Source: Flavonifractor sp. An306
Lineage (GTDB): Bacteria; Bacillota; Clostridia; Oscillospirales; Oscillospiraceae
Direction of reading: 5' to 3'
Assembly (NCBI RefSeq): GCF_002159455.1
Contig: NZ_NFIQ01000019.1
Span: 1 to 58,511, forward strand
DNA length: 58,511 bases
Part shown: piece by piece, positions 1-9,129 of the stretch
Position numbering within the stretch: position 1 is the first letter of the stretch
How the letters are laid out: each line of letters starts with the position of its first letter
Position numbers and translations under genes: made by a program
The notes under the pieces: model-generated
Database searches by the model: none
What the model was told of the DNA's origin: nothing
The model's input: the letters and a program-made list of their open reading frames with translations, nothing else

Positions 1-283
1 CGGGAATGGGCTCGGCGGCGGGGGCGGGGACGGCCTCGGGCTGGCCCGCCACCTCCAGCTCCACCTGCTCCACCCGGTAGGTGAGGGACAGACTGCGCTC
101 AATGGTGCGGCGCAGCTCCTCCCCCGGCTGGGTGGGGCACTCCACGCTGGCCCGGATGGACCGGGTATGCTTGTCGATCACCGCCCGGGTCACCAGGTAG
201 CCCGACACCAGGCCGGCCAGCTCCTCCCCCGGCTTCCAGGCGGAAAACAATTTTAGAAATGGGATCTTTTGTGCTTCTGGCAT
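1..283 (-). CDS. polC: DNA polymerase III PolC-type, N-terminal fragment
   Basis: The first 94 codons of a gene that runs off the left edge. The reading begins MPEAQKIPFLKLFSAW and continues with a basic/acidic alpha-beta segment and an Ala/Pro-rich stretch. This resembles the poorly conserved N-terminal domain that precedes the OB fold and exonuclease domain of Gram-positive PolC. The ATG at 283 has an AGGAG ribosome site about 8 bases upstream and lies 15 bases after the ispG stop. Position also supports the call: ispG followed by polC is the usual end of the uppS-cdsA-dxr-rseP-ispG cluster in Firmicutes. PolC is the replicative DNA polymerase of these bacteria. No catalytic motif is inside the window, so the name depends on context and the N-terminus. 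Confidence 0.72.
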   Translation of the reverse strand, partial: MPEAQKIPFLKLFSAWKPGEELAGLVSGYLVTRAVIDKHTRSIRASVECPTQPGEELRRTIERSLSLTYRVEQVELEVAGQPEAVPAPAAEPIP

Positions 284-298
284 ATGACACGCTCCTGC

Positions 299-1336
299 TT
301 ACAGTTGGTCCACGAGGGCAAACAGCTCATCCACCAGTTGGTCCTGGGGCACCTTTTTCACGATCTCCCCCTTGCGAAACAGCAGGCCATCCCCGTTGCC
401 TCCGGCAATGCCCACATCGGCGGCGGCGGCCTCGCCGGGGCCGTTGACCACGCACCCCATCACCGCCACGGTGATGGGCTTTTCCACGGCTTTCAGCCGC
501 TCCTCCACCTCATTGGCCAAGGCGATGAGGTCGATGCGGGTGCGGCCGCAGGTGGGGCAGGAGATCAGGTCGGCCCCCTCCCGTCGCAGGCCGGCGGCCT
601 TCAGGATGTCCCGGGCCGCCAGCACCTCCTCCACCGGATCGGCGGACAGGGACACCCGCATGGTGTCCCCGATACCCAGGGCCAGCAGGCCCCCGATGCC
701 GATGGCCGACTTCAGGGTGCCCATGCGGATGGTGCCCGTCTCGGTGACGCCCAGATGTAAGGGGTAGTCGCTCTGTTCGCTCATCAGCCTGTAGGCCGCC
801 ATGGTCACCGGCACGCTGGAGGACTTGAGGGACACGCAGATGTCGTGGAAGTCGTACTGCTCCAGCAGGGCGATATGTCCGAAGGCGGACTCCACCAGGG
901 CCTCCGGGGTGACCCCGCCGTACTTGGCCAGCAGGGGCTTTTCCAGAGAGCCTCCGTTGACCCCGATGCGGATGGGGATTTTTTTCGCCTTACAGGCCTC
1001 CGCCACCGCCTTCACCCGGTCGGCTCCGCCGATGTTGCCCGGATTGATGCGCACCGCGTCGCACCCGGCCTCCACGCAGGCCAGGGCCAGCTTGTAGTCA
1101 AAGTGGATATCCACCACCAGAGGAATGTGGATCTGCGCCTTGATGGCCCCCACCGCCTTGGCGGCGGCCATATCGGGCACCGCCACCCGGATGATCTGAC
1201 AGCCGGCGGTCTCCAGCCGCCGGATCTGCGCCACGGTGGCGGTCACATCGTCGGTGGGGGTATTGGTCATGGACTGTATGGTAACAGGGGCGCCCCCGCC
1301 GACGGGGACGCCTCCTACAAAAATCTGTCTGGTCAC
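299..1336 (-). CDS. ispG: 4-hydroxy-3-methylbut-2-enyl diphosphate synthase (flavodoxin)
   Basis: IspG (GcpE) performs the penultimate MEP-pathway step: it reductively converts 2-C-methyl-erythritol 2,4-cyclodiphosphate to HMBPP with a 4Fe-4S cluster. The 345 residues match the compact bacterial form: a TIM-barrel half (about 1-250) and a C-terminal cluster domain. Cluster ligands are visible as C260 and C263 (CPTCGRT) and C295 (GCVVNGPGE), with the catalytic Glu at about 302. The N-terminus [17 protein letters not shown] and the QSMTNTPT motif are typical. It lies 11 bases after rseP in a tight cotranscribed cluster and shares the pathway with dxr two genes upstream. Confidence 0.97.
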   Translation of the reverse strand: MTRQIFVGGVPVGGGAPVTIQSMTNTPTDDVTATVAQIRRLETAGCQIIRVAVPDMAAAKAVGAIKAQIHIPLVVDIHFDYKLALACVEAGCDAVRINPGNIGGADRVKAVAEACKAKKIPIRIGVNGGSLEKPLLAKYGGVTPEALVESAFGHIALLEQYDFHDICVSLKSSSVPVTMAAYRLMSEQSDYPLHLGVTETGTIRMGTLKSAIGIGGLLALGIGDTMRVSLSADPVEEVLAARDILKAAGLRREGADLISCPTCGRTRIDLIALANEVEERLKAVEKPITVAVMGCVVNGPGEAAAADVGIAGGNGDGLLFRKGEIVKKVPQDQLVDELFALVDQL

Positions 1337-1347
1337 GAAATTGCCTC

Positions 1348-2430
1348 CTACAGGATGAACCTGTTTACATCATTGATGGCCACCAGAATCATCAGGGCAA
1401 TCAGGCAGATAAAGCCCGCCGCGTTGACGTAGCCCAGATATTTCTGGTCGATATACTTTTTGCTGAACAGGTGGTAGACCCCGTTGACGAGGAGCAGGAA
1501 GATCTGCCCGCCGTCCAGGGCGGGGATGGGCAGCAGGTTCATCACCGCCAGGTTGATGGCGATGAGGGCGGTGAAGTCCAGCAGGTTGATCACCGCGCCG
1601 AACAGGCCCGCCGCCTCGGCTCCCGCCTGGCCCACCTCGCCGGCCACGGCGGTGATACCGATGACCCCGGACATGTCCTTGAGGCCCACCGCGCCGGTAA
1701 AGATATCTCCCAGGCCCATCCACACCATGCGCACGTAGTCAATGGCCTGATACCAGCTGTTCTGCAGACGGGTAAATACCGTGTCCTCCAGGAACTCTCC
1801 CACGTAGATGCCCCGCTTTTCCACCTGCTGGCCGTTCTCATCGGTGAGCGGGCGGTAAGGCAGGGAGATTACGCCCAGGTCCACCTTCTCCCCGTCCCGG
1901 ACCACCGTAACGTCCACGTCCCCTCCCGCCCGCTGCAGGTAGATCATGGCGTCGCTCTGGAAGTAGATGCGGTGGCCGTCGATGGTGTAGAACCGGTCGC
2001 CGGGGTGCAGGCCGGTGTCCAGCACCTCCTCCGCCCCCTCCATCACACCGGTGAACACCGGGGCGGCGGGACTGCCCGCCAGGAAGAAGATCACCAGAAT
2101 GATGACCAGGCCCGCCACAAAGTTCATAAAGGCCCCGGCCACCAGGATGATGAACTTTTTCCAAAAGGGCTTGTTGTGGAAGGAGCGGGGGTCGTCGGAG
2201 GACTCCTCCTCCCCCTCCATGGCGCAGAAGCCGCCGATGGGAAACAGCCGGAGGGAGTAGGTGGTCTCCCCCTTCTGCCGGGACAGGAGGGCGGGTCCCA
2301 TGCCGATGGCAAACTCGTTCACCCGCACCCCCAGGCTCTTGGCGGCCACAAAGTGGCCAAACTCATGGATGGCAATGAGCAGGCCGAAAAACAGGATGAT
2401 GAGTACAATGGAAAAGATGGTCATAGGCAC
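1348..2430 (-). CDS. rseP: Site-2 intramembrane zinc metalloprotease (RseP/RasP family)
   Basis: A membrane-embedded M50 protease that makes the second cut in regulated intramembrane proteolysis, for example of anti-sigma factors, and clears signal-peptide remnants. The zinc motif HEFGH is at residues 22-26 in the first membrane helix. A PDZ domain occupies roughly residues 115-200. The third metal ligand motif [11 protein letters not shown] is near residue 300, followed by the last membrane helices. At 360 residues with one PDZ domain it fits the Gram-positive type. It sits between dxr and ispG, a conserved arrangement that does not imply a role in isoprenoid synthesis. Confidence 0.96.
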   Translation of the reverse strand: MPMTIFSIVLIILFFGLLIAIHEFGHFVAAKSLGVRVNEFAIGMGPALLSRQKGETTYSLRLFPIGGFCAMEGEEESSDDPRSFHNKPFWKKFIILVAGAFMNFVAGLVIILVIFFLAGSPAAPVFTGVMEGAEEVLDTGLHPGDRFYTIDGHRIYFQSDAMIYLQRAGGDVDVTVVRDGEKVDLGVISLPYRPLTDENGQQVEKRGIYVGEFLEDTVFTRLQNSWYQAIDYVRMVWMGLGDIFTGAVGLKDMSGVIGITAVAGEVGQAGAEAAGLFGAVINLLDFTALIAINLAVMNLLPIPALDGGQIFLLLVNGVYHLFSKKYIDQKYLGYVNAAGFICLIALMILVAINDVNRFIL

Positions 2431-2439
2431 CTCAATGCG

Positions 2440-3582
2440 TCAAAGGGTTTCCGCCGCCCGGCGGGCGGCCTGATCAGCGGCCAGCACGTCCTCCAGTTCC
2501 GGCCTTTGAGCCACCGGCACCGTGGCCAGGGCGTGCTCCACCCGTTGGGCGATCTCTCCGAAGGAGATCTTTCCCGCCAGGAACAGGGCCACCGCCGCCT
2601 CATTGGCCCCGTTGAGGGCCGCGGTGGCGGTGCCGCCGGTACGGGCGGCCGCCAGCGCCAGGGACAGGCAGGGGAAGGCGTCGTAGTCCGGGGCGTGGAA
2701 GGTAAGGGGCGGACAGGTCAGCAGGTCCAGGGGCTTTGCCACCGCCGCCGTCCGGGCGGGCCAGGTGAGGGCGTACTGGATGGGCAGGCGCATGTCCGGC
2801 ACCCCCAGCTGGGCCAGGATGGCGTTGTCACAGTATTCCACCAGAGAGTGTACAATACTCTCCCGGTGAACCACAATGGAAATCTTCTCCGGGGGCAGGC
2901 GGTAGAGCCGCATAGCCTCGATAAACTCCAGGCCCTTGTTCATCAGGCTGGCCGAGTCCACGGTGATCTTGGCCCCCATGGACCAGTTGGGGTGCTTCAG
3001 AGCCTGCTCCACCGTGGCGGAGGCAATCTTTTCCTTCTCCCAGCCCCAGAAGGGGCCGCCGGAGGCAGTGAGGATCAGGCGCTTCACCTCGCGCCGGTCC
3101 CGGCTGCCCTGGAGACACTGGAAAATGGCGGAGTGCTCGGAATCCACCGGCACGATCTCCGCGCCGTGGGCGTCGGCGGCCTCCATCACCAGCTCCCCGG
3201 CGCAAACCAGGGTCTCCTTGTTGGCCAAAGCGATCCGCTTGCCCTGACGGATGGCGGCCAGGGTGGGCCGCAGGCCCACCATACCCACCACGGCGGTGAG
3301 CACGGTGTCCGCCCTCTCCAGGGTGGCCGCCTCAATGAGGCCCTCCATCCCCGAACTCACCCGGATGGGGGTGTCGGCCAGCCGGGTCCGCAGGTCGGCC
3401 GCGGCGGCGGGGTCCATCATCACCGCCAGCTCCGGCCGGAACTGGCGGCACTGCTCCTCCAGCCGCTTCACGTCCCGGTTGGCGGTGAGGGCGGCCACAG
3501 TCATGCCACAGGCGGCAATCACCTCCAGTGACTGCCGCCCGATGGACCCTGTGGAACCCAACAGAGAAATACATTTGCTCAT
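2440..3582 (-). CDS. dxr: 1-deoxy-D-xylulose 5-phosphate reductoisomerase
   Basis: Dxr (IspC) is the first committed MEP-pathway enzyme, converting DXP to 2-C-methyl-D-erythritol 4-phosphate with NADPH and a divalent metal. The NADPH-binding loop GSTGSIG is at residues 9-15. The metal and substrate region shows PVDSEHSAIFQCL and LTASGGPF, and the flexible loop and substrate motif continue as HPNWSMGAKITVDSASLMNKGLE (given here only as a landmark; key residues are the His, Trp, Asn and Lys). The 380-residue length is normal. The start lies 3 bases after the cdsA stop, and rseP begins 10 bases downstream, so translation within the cluster is probably coupled. Confidence 0.97.
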   Translation of the reverse strand: MSKCISLLGSTGSIGRQSLEVIAACGMTVAALTANRDVKRLEEQCRQFRPELAVMMDPAAAADLRTRLADTPIRVSSGMEGLIEAATLERADTVLTAVVGMVGLRPTLAAIRQGKRIALANKETLVCAGELVMEAADAHGAEIVPVDSEHSAIFQCLQGSRDRREVKRLILTASGGPFWGWEKEKIASATVEQALKHPNWSMGAKITVDSASLMNKGLEFIEAMRLYRLPPEKISIVVHRESIVHSLVEYCDNAILAQLGVPDMRLPIQYALTWPARTAAVAKPLDLLTCPPLTFHAPDYDAFPCLSLALAAARTGGTATAALNGANEAAVALFLAGKISFGEIAQRVEHALATVPVAQRPELEDVLAADQAARRAAETL

Positions 3583-3584
3583 AG

Positions 3585-4409
3585 TCAGCCTCCCACAGCG
3601 GGCAGGATGTGAAGCAGCAGCTCCACCAGGGGGGCGCAGAAGATCACGCTGTCAAAGCGGTCCAGCACCCCGCCGTGGCCGGGAAAGATGTTGCCGAAAT
3701 CCTTGATCCCGTACTCCCGCTTGATATAGGAAAAGGACAGGTCCCCCAGCTGGGACACCACGCTGCCCAGGGCCCCGTACAGGGCCAGCAGGAGGTAATG
3801 CACCTTCAGGTCAAACCCGAACTGGAGAACGGCGCCATAGAGCACCGTACACACCACCGCCCCAAAAAAGCCGCCTACCGCCCCCTCCACCGTCTTTTTG
3901 GGGGAGAGCTCGGGGGCCAGCTTGTGCTTGCCGAAGGCCATGCCGGCAAACAGGGCGAAGGCGTCGCTGACAAAGGCGATGACCAGGGGCAGGATCACCA
4001 GCGCCCGCCACTGGTCCATCAGCCGGATGCGCAGGAAGGAGGAGAGGAAAAAGGGGATGACCACGGTGAGGAAAAAGGCCCCTCCCATCTTCTCCAGGCC
4101 GATGCGCTTGTGGCTGGCAATGGCCTCGCAGAACAGCAGCACCACGTAGATAAACAGCCCGCACAGGATGGGCAGGGATGCGCCGCTGTAGTACACCCAG
4201 AAGGGGAGCAGGCCCGCCATAATGATGGAATAGCCGGAAATGCGGGGATGCTTGAGAAAGCTGGTGGACCACAGGGCCTCATGCACCGCGATCATGGACA
4301 GGCCGGAGATGATCACCGGCAGGATCATGGGGTACATCGGAGATACCCAGTAGATCGCCAGAAGCAGCAGCGGAATGAAGATCACCGCCACCATAACTCG
4401 CTTGACCAC
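3585..4409 (-). CDS. cdsA: Phosphatidate cytidylyltransferase
   Basis: CdsA makes CDP-diacylglycerol from phosphatidic acid and CTP, the branch point of phospholipid synthesis, in the cytoplasmic membrane. The 274 residues are almost all hydrophobic, with about eight predicted membrane segments. The family signature near the C-terminus is complete, with S-Y-I-K-R, then K-D-F-G, then P-G-H-G-G and D-R-F-D. The GTG start at 4409 directly follows the uppS TGA and has GGAGGT six bases upstream, which decides it over the ATG five codons later. Confidence 0.96.
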   Translation of the reverse strand: MVKRVMVAVIFIPLLLLAIYWVSPMYPMILPVIISGLSMIAVHEALWSTSFLKHPRISGYSIIMAGLLPFWVYYSGASLPILCGLFIYVVLLFCEAIASHKRIGLEKMGGAFFLTVVIPFFLSSFLRIRLMDQWRALVILPLVIAFVSDAFALFAGMAFGKHKLAPELSPKKTVEGAVGGFFGAVVCTVLYGAVLQFGFDLKVHYLLLALYGALGSVVSQLGDLSFSYIKREYGIKDFGNIFPGHGGVLDRFDSVIFCAPLVELLLHILPAVGG

Positions 4410-5156
4410 TCACACACCTCCAAAGCGGCGGGAACGGCCCTGATAGGCCGCCAGCGCCTTGTGCAGTTCTTCCTTGGAAAAATCGGGCCACAGCACGTCG
4501 GTGTAGTAGAACTCGGCGTAGGCCGACTGCCACAGCAGGAAGTTGGAAATCCGTATTTCCCCACTGGGCCGGATCACCAGGTCCGGGTCGGGCACCCCGG
4601 CGGAGTAGAGGTATTGGGAAAAGCCCTCCTCCGTCAGCTGCTCCGGCGTGGTATTCCCCGCCGCGCAGTCGGCGGCAAAGGCCCGGGCCGCCCGCACGAT
4701 CTCGTCCCGGCCCCCGTAGTTGAGGCACACGTTGACCTGCATGCCGTCGTACCGCTGGGAGATGGCGTCGGTGCGGCCGCACATCTCCCGCAGCTCGGCG
4801 GGCAGCGGGGACAGATCCCCGAAAAAGTGGAGCCTGATCTGATCCCGCTCCATCTTCTCAATGGACTCCAGCAGGTATTTCTTCAGCAGGCCCATGATGG
4901 CGGAGACCTCCTCCAGAGGCCGTTTCCAGTTCTCCGTGGAGAAGGCGTACACCGTCAAATAGTCCAGCCCGATGTTCTTGCAGTAGGTGGCGATGGTACG
5001 GAAGGTTTCCGCGCCGGCGGCGTGGCCCGCCGTCCGGGGCAGTCCCCGCCGCTTGGCCCACCGGCCGTTGCCGTCCATGATGATGGCCACATGGCGGGGC
5101 AGATGGTCAAAATCCACCTGGGCCGCCGTGTCCTCCTTTGGTTTTAAAAAAGCCAT
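4410..5156 (-). CDS. uppS: Isoprenyl transferase (undecaprenyl diphosphate synthase)
   Basis: A cis-prenyltransferase that elongates farnesyl diphosphate with isopentenyl diphosphate to undecaprenyl diphosphate, the lipid carrier for peptidoglycan and surface polymers. From the chosen ATG it has 248 residues. The catalytic motif IMDGNGRWAKRRG contains Asp28 and Asn30, and the C-terminal RPSGEIRISNFLLWQSAY motif carries the second set of diphosphate ligands. The ATG at 5156 has AGGA eight bases upstream; the in-frame TTG at 5186 has no ribosome site. It is the end user of the isoprenoid precursors made by dxr and ispG in the same cluster. Confidence 0.96.
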   Translation of the reverse strand: MAFLKPKEDTAAQVDFDHLPRHVAIIMDGNGRWAKRRGLPRTAGHAAGAETFRTIATYCKNIGLDYLTVYAFSTENWKRPLEEVSAIMGLLKKYLLESIEKMERDQIRLHFFGDLSPLPAELREMCGRTDAISQRYDGMQVNVCLNYGGRDEIVRAARAFAADCAAGNTTPEQLTEEGFSQYLYSAGVPDPDLVIRPSGEIRISNFLLWQSAYAEFYYTDVLWPDFSKEELHKALAAYQGRSRRFGGV

Positions 5157-5195
5157 AGCTTGTATCCTATCCGATCCTTGTTCCAATTAAGATGC

Positions 5196-5227
5196 CGGTG
5201 CGGGACACCAGGAGGCGCCCCGCACCG
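5196..5227. other. Hairpin between frr and uppS
   Basis: A 9-bp perfect inverted repeat (5196-5204 with 5219-5227) with a 14-base loop lies in the 93-bp gap between frr and uppS. Neither strand has a run of T after it, so it is not a standard terminator. It may be an mRNA processing or stabilising stem inside the operon, or a chance structure. Confidence 0.35.
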
Positions 5228-5249
5228 TAACAGGTGGTTGCCTTGCGGC

Positions 5250-5804
5250 TTACACCGCCATCAGTTCGCTTTCCTTCTTGGCGGTGAGCTCGTCGATCTG
5301 CTTGCAGCGCTTCTCGGTGATGTCCTGAAGCTCCTTTTCGTAGTCCTTCCGGTCGTCCTCGGTAATCTCCGACTTCTTCTCCATGGCCTTGAACTTCTCC
5401 ATGGCGTCCCGGCGGATGTTGCGGATGGCCACCTTGCCGTTCTCCCCGTATTTGCGCACCTGCTTGGTGAGCTCCTTACGGCGCTCTTCGGTGAGCTGGG
5501 GGAAGGACAGGCGGATCACCCGGCCGTCGTTCTGGGGGTTGATGCCCAGATCAGAGGTCTGGATGGCCTTCTCAATGGCCTTGAGCAGGGTGCCGTCCCA
5601 GGGCTGGATCATCAGGGAGCGGGGGTCGGGAGAGGAGATGGCGGCCACCTGATTCAGGGGGGTGGGGGCGCCGTAGTAGTCCACCGTAATCTTATCCAGC
5701 ACCGCGGCGTTGGCACGTCCGGCCCGGACGCTGGCGAAATCGCTCATGACCACATCAATGGTTTTCTGCATCTTTGCATCGAATTCCTTGTTGACTTCTT
5801 TCAT
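5250..5804 (-). CDS. frr: Ribosome recycling factor
   Basis: RRF splits the post-termination ribosome together with EF-G and initiation factor 3. The 184-residue protein is the standard length and shows the expected two-part fold. The hallmark stretch is SVRAGRANAAVLDKI near residues 25-40, followed by the beta domain containing YYGAPTPLNQVA. The C-terminal helix carries RRDAMEKFKAMEKKSEITEDD-type sequence, of which the RR-D and the acidic tail are characteristic. pyrH ends just upstream of it, the classical pyrH-frr pair. Confidence 0.98.
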   Translation of the reverse strand: MKEVNKEFDAKMQKTIDVVMSDFASVRAGRANAAVLDKITVDYYGAPTPLNQVAAISSPDPRSLMIQPWDGTLLKAIEKAIQTSDLGINPQNDGRVIRLSFPQLTEERRKELTKQVRKYGENGKVAIRNIRRDAMEKFKAMEKKSEITEDDRKDYEKELQDITEKRCKQIDELTAKKESELMAV

Positions 5805-5805
5805 T

Positions 5806-6528
5806 TCACGGTTCCTCCTTGACGATGGTTCCTATTTTTTCGCCCATAACCACCCGCAGGATGTTCTCCGGGTCCTTGAGGGCGAACAGGATCACAGGAA
5901 TTTTGTTGTCCATGGACAGGGACGTGGCGGTGGAGTCCATCACCTCCAGATGCCGGGCCAGGATATCGTCGTAGGTGATGGTATCGAACTTCACCGCATT
6001 GGGGTCCTTCCTGGGATCGGCGGAGTACACCCCGTCGATATTCTTGGCCAGCAGAATGGCGTCGGCGTCGATCTCAGCCGCCCGGAGGACCGCCGCGGTA
6101 TCGGTGGAAAAGAAGGGATTGCCGGTGCCGCAGCCGAAGATCACCACCCGGCCCTTCTCCATGTGCCGGATGGCCTTGGAGCGGATATAGGGCTCCGCCA
6201 CGGAGCGCATCTCAATGGCGGTCTGCACCCGCACGTCCACGCCCTTCTGCTCCAGCACGTCGGCCACAGCCAGGGCGTTGATGGTGGTGGCCAGCATCCC
6301 CATATGGTCGGCCCGGGTGCGCTCCATCCGGTCGCCGCCGTCCTTCAGGCCCCGCCAGAAATTGCCGCCGCCCACCACGATGCCTACCTGCACGCCCTGC
6401 TCCACGCATTTCTTGATCACGTCGCAGACGCTTCCGATTACGTCAAAGTCCAGCCCGCGGCTGGCCGCGCCTGCCAGCGCCTCGCCGCTGAGCTTCAGCA
6501 GCACCCGTTTGTACTGCGCCTGACTCAT
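5806..6528 (-). CDS. pyrH: UMP kinase
   Basis: A hexameric bacterial UMP kinase of the amino acid kinase family that phosphorylates UMP to UDP in pyrimidine nucleotide synthesis. The N-terminus [15 protein letters not shown] holds the phosphate-binding Lys and Gly residues; GGGNFWRG and the later [10 protein letters not shown] and DGVYSADPR motifs are family hallmarks. The 240-residue product from the ATG at 6528 matches the family length. That ATG has a GGGG-rich ribosome site, whereas an upstream in-frame ATG at 6585 adds 19 residues unlike other UMP kinases. First gene of the operon running to polC; a promoter probably lies in 6530-6640, but no sure match was found. Confidence 0.97.
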   Translation of the reverse strand: MSQAQYKRVLLKLSGEALAGAASRGLDFDVIGSVCDVIKKCVEQGVQVGIVVGGGNFWRGLKDGGDRMERTRADHMGMLATTINALAVADVLEQKGVDVRVQTAIEMRSVAEPYIRSKAIRHMEKGRVVIFGCGTGNPFFSTDTAAVLRAAEIDADAILLAKNIDGVYSADPRKDPNAVKFDTITYDDILARHLEVMDSTATSLSMDNKIPVILFALKDPENILRVVMGEKIGTIVKEEP

Positions 6529-6641
6529 AATTCCAACCCCTTCATATGGTATTTCAGTCCACCTCATTTTAATATAGTTTTCCACATTTGCCTAGTAGTT
6601 AGGCCAAAGTTTTTACAAATTATTCGGATTCTTCCCCACAC

Positions 6642-6677
6642 GCAAAAAAGGAGCGGGAAAACCCGCTCCTTTTTTGC
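6642..6677. terminator. Bidirectional intrinsic terminator
   Basis: A perfect 16-bp inverted repeat (6642-6657 with 6662-6677) with an AAAA loop. Each arm combines a GC-rich core with six A or T, so RNA from either strand would end in a U run. It lies a few bases after the stop of the minus-strand SLH gene and insulates it from the pyrH operon. Confidence 0.92.
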
Positions 6678-6683
6678 ACTGGG

Positions 6684-8639
6684 TTACTTCATCTGCTCAT
6701 ACATCCGCAGGGTAGTCATCATACACTGCTCCCTGGTGTAGGGCTGCTGGGGGGAGAAGGTGTTGCCGCCGATACCGTCCATGATACCAGCCCCCTTCAC
6801 CTGGCCCACCGCGTCGAAGGCCCAGCTGGAGATAGCGTCGTTATCGGCAAAGGTGGGGGCGGAGGCGGTCAGCGGTTTGCCGATCACCTCTGCCAGCCGG
6901 GCCAGCATGGTGGCCGCCTGCTCCCGGGTCAGCTGGCCGTCTGGGTTGAACTTGCCGTTGCCAATGCCGTTGACCACGCCCAGAGCAGCCATTTTCTGCA
7001 CGTTCACGTCGTAAGTGTCGGAGAAGGTGGCCCGCTCGGTAATCTCGGCCCCCTTGACCGTCTCGTACAGCTCCACCGCCAGGGCGCAGAACTCCGCCCG
7101 GGTAGCAGTCTTGGTGTACTGGGTCTGGAGATTATCGGGCACCAGCCCGGCGTCCACCGCTTGGCTCACCTGCTTCACCGCCCAGGAGGAGGGCCCGGCG
7201 CCCACGCCAAAGACCGGCTTGAAGGTGTGATTTTCCCGGACGTTCTGGAAGGTATAGCTGTCCACCGGGCCCAGGCATGTATCGTCCACGTAGACGTTGA
7301 GCAGGTGATAGCCCGGATTGGCTACAAACTTCAGGGTGGCGCTGCCCCCCTCCTTCACCTCCATGGTCTTGACCTTCTGGCCGTCCGGCCCAATGGTGGA
7401 GCCATAGACAGTTCCGCTGTTCAGGTTTTTGACCAGATAGCCGCCATTGCTGAGGAATTTGACCGACAGATCCACGGTCTGGCTCTTCTCCACATCCTGG
7501 CTCTGCCCGATATCACCCGCCAGATAGGTCGCGGTGACCCTGAGCTTGCCTGTTACGGTGCCGGGCGTTTTTGTGCTGCCTCCCAGCCCGACCTTGATGG
7601 TGTCGCTCTCCCCGGGTTCAAGGCGCCACCCTTCTCTGCACCAGAAGATATCTGTGGCGGTTTCCCCGTCCGTTCCGTCCCCGTCCTCGATCTGGCAATC
7701 CAGCCGGAAGGGGAATTTGCCCGTGTTGGTAATCGTAATCGTCTTCTCCACATCCCAGCGATTCGCCTCGCTGTTCTGGGTGCCAAAGTCCAGGCTGCCG
7801 GTGCTGAGGCTGAAGCCCTCGCTGCCCGAGTCCGCGAAGCCCTCCACATTGTAGCGCACGGTAAAGGCATCGGTCAGGGTGAAGTAATCCCCCGCCGGCC
7901 CTATGCCAATTCCACCGCTTCCGATCCAAATGCCGGTGTAGGGATCCAGAATGATCATCAGGTTGACCGAGGCGGTGCCGGAGCACACCTGGTTGGTACG
8001 CAGATGCGCCGAGACCCGAATAGAGTCACCGGGACGCACGATGTCGGTGGAGGCGGAAGCGGAGATCACGCCCTCTACCGACTCCGGGATGACGTCCGTG
8101 TCCCAGACCAGGATGGGCACACTGCTGTTATTGGTGAGGGTGACATACTGCGACGGCACCTCTGACTTCAGGTAGCTGGTGCCAAAATCAACCGACGTGG
8201 CGCTCAGGGAAATGCCGTATCTGGACTGAGCCTCGCTGCGGCTGATGTTGCCCAGGTTCTGGCTGCTACCCGTGTTGTGCGTGGGGGTAGGCGTGGGGGT
8301 AGGCGTCGCAGTCGGAGTAGGCGTAGGCGTCACAGCCGGAGTGGGCGTAGGCGTCACAGTCGGAGTGGGCGTAGGCGTCACGGTCGGAGTGGGCGTAGGC
8401 GTCACAGTCGGGGTTGGCGTAGGTGTCACAGTCGGAGTGGGCGTAGGTGTCACGGTCGGAGTGGGCGTAGGTGTCACAGTCGGAGTGGGCGTGACCTCCT
8501 GAGAAGGCGTTTCGGTCGTAGTCTGGAGTTCGTCCCCTCCGCCAGTCACATCCCCGGTTTCCTCCGCCAGGGCAATCACCGGCAGCAGGACCACGGCCAG
8601 GACAAGGGCCAGGAGCATCGTAAGCAGTTTTTGTTTCAT
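6684..8639 (-). CDS. SLH-domain surface protein with Thr-Pro repeat stalk
   Basis: A secreted, cell-wall-attached protein of 651 residues. Residues 1-25 form a signal peptide ([19 protein letters not shown] core). Residues about 48-125 are an array of the octapeptide VTPTPTPT, probably a rigid, possibly glycosylated stalk. Residues about 135-400 hold two beta-sandwich modules that repeat the pattern LSxxSVDFG and [11 protein letters not shown], like choice-of-anchor or ASH-type domains. Residues about 405-475 look like an InlB-type repeat. The C-terminal ~175 residues carry three SLH repeats, including [23 protein letters not shown] domains bind a secondary cell-wall polymer. It lies 42 bases after the second HTH gene and may be cotranscribed with both regulators. 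Target and partner are unknown. Confidence 0.85.
   Translation of the reverse strand: MKQKLLTMLLALVLAVVLLPVIALAEETGDVTGGGDELQTTTETPSQEVTPTPTVTPTPTPTVTPTPTPTVTPTPTPTVTPTPTPTVTPTPTPTVTPTPTPAVTPTPTPTATPTPTPTPTHNTGSSQNLGNISRSEAQSRYGISLSATSVDFGTSYLKSEVPSQYVTLTNNSSVPILVWDTDVIPESVEGVISASASTDIVRPGDSIRVSAHLRTNQVCSGTASVNLMIILDPYTGIWIGSGGIGIGPAGDYFTLTDAFTVRYNVEGFADSGSEGFSLSTGSLDFGTQNSEANRWDVEKTITITNTGKFPFRLDCQIEDGDGTDGETATDIFWCREGWRLEPGESDTIKVGLGGSTKTPGTVTGKLRVTATYLAGDIGQSQDVEKSQTVDLSVKFLSNGGYLVKNLNSGTVYGSTIGPDGQKVKTMEVKEGGSATLKFVANPGYHLLNVYVDDTCLGPVDSYTFQNVRENHTFKPVFGVGAGPSSWAVKQVSQAVDAGLVPDNLQTQYTKTATRAEFCALAVELYETVKGAEITERATFSDTYDVNVQKMAALGVVNGIGNGKFNPDGQLTREQAATMLARLAEVIGKPLTASAPTFADNDAISSWAFDAVGQVKGAGIMDGIGGNTFSPQQPYTREQCMMTTLRMYEQMK
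8277..8502. repeat. 24-bp tandem repeat array coding VTPTPTPT
   Basis: About nine imperfect copies of a 24-base unit in frame within the SLH gene. Most differences are silent (C/T exchanges in the GGCGTAGG-type core), with a few Ala substitutions. Such arrays change copy number by slippage, which would lengthen or shorten the stalk without breaking the frame. Confidence 0.9.
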
Positions 8640-8681
8640 CTCGTCTCAACCTCACTTTATCAGTTCTCACAGGGTAGCTGT

Positions 8682-9107
8682 CTAAAAGAGGGTTTTTTCC
8701 CCCGCCGCTGTCAGGGCCTCGTTGATCTCGGCCAAGGTCTTTCCGTGGACCAGGCCGTGGCTGATGACGGCGTCCCGCCGGAGCCGGGGATACAGCTGGG
8801 CATAGGCGGTCCGCAGCAGCAGCTGCTGGGTCTCCTCCAGGGTGGTCCCCATGGCGATGCACAGGCAGAGCAGCCGGTCCCGGGAGGGTACCCGCCGGCC
8901 GGAGAACACCTGATGGAGATACACCTCGCTCATACCCGCCTGCCGGGCCAGGGCCGCCTTGGAGATATGCCGCCTGCGGTAGATCTCCGCCAGCAGCTGG
9001 GGAAGCTGGCCGTCAAAAAAGTAGGGCCGGTTCTTCTTCAGGTAGGTATTCAGATCCGGCTCCTCCATCAGTCCCTGCTGCAGATCTCCCGTGCTTTTTT
9101 CCACCAC
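8682..9107 (-). CDS. XRE-like helix-turn-helix regulator, second tandem copy
   Basis: A 141-residue protein with a helix-turn-helix in the middle (SKAALARQAGMSEVYLHQVF, about residues 49-68) followed by SGRRxPSRDRLLCLC. That is the phage-repressor layout in which the recognition helix ends in a basic turn. It aligns without gaps over all 141 residues to the gene just upstream, and this decides the start: the GTG at 9107 has GAGGGGG eight bases upstream and matches the ATG of its twin. An in-frame TTG at 9158 would overlap the twin and has no ribosome site. The C-terminal ~45 residues (LYPRLRRDAVISHGLVHG) form a conserved tail of unknown role. Target genes are probably local. Confidence 0.8.
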   Translation of the reverse strand: MVEKSTGDLQQGLMEEPDLNTYLKKNRPYFFDGQLPQLLAEIYRRRHISKAALARQAGMSEVYLHQVFSGRRVPSRDRLLCLCIAMGTTLEETQQLLLRTAYAQLYPRLRRDAVISHGLVHGKTLAEINEALTAAGEKTLF

Positions 9108-9129
9108 AGCCGCCGCCCCCTCTCCTGGG

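Noticed and set aside
1471-3531. A 686-codon plus-strand open frame across rseP and dxr
   Set aside because: It covers two certain minus-strand genes and codes a His/Gly/Gln-rich product with no motif.
8277-8502. Regularly spaced repeats considered as a CRISPR array
   Set aside because: The 24-base units are contiguous, without unique spacers, and code a Thr-Pro stalk.
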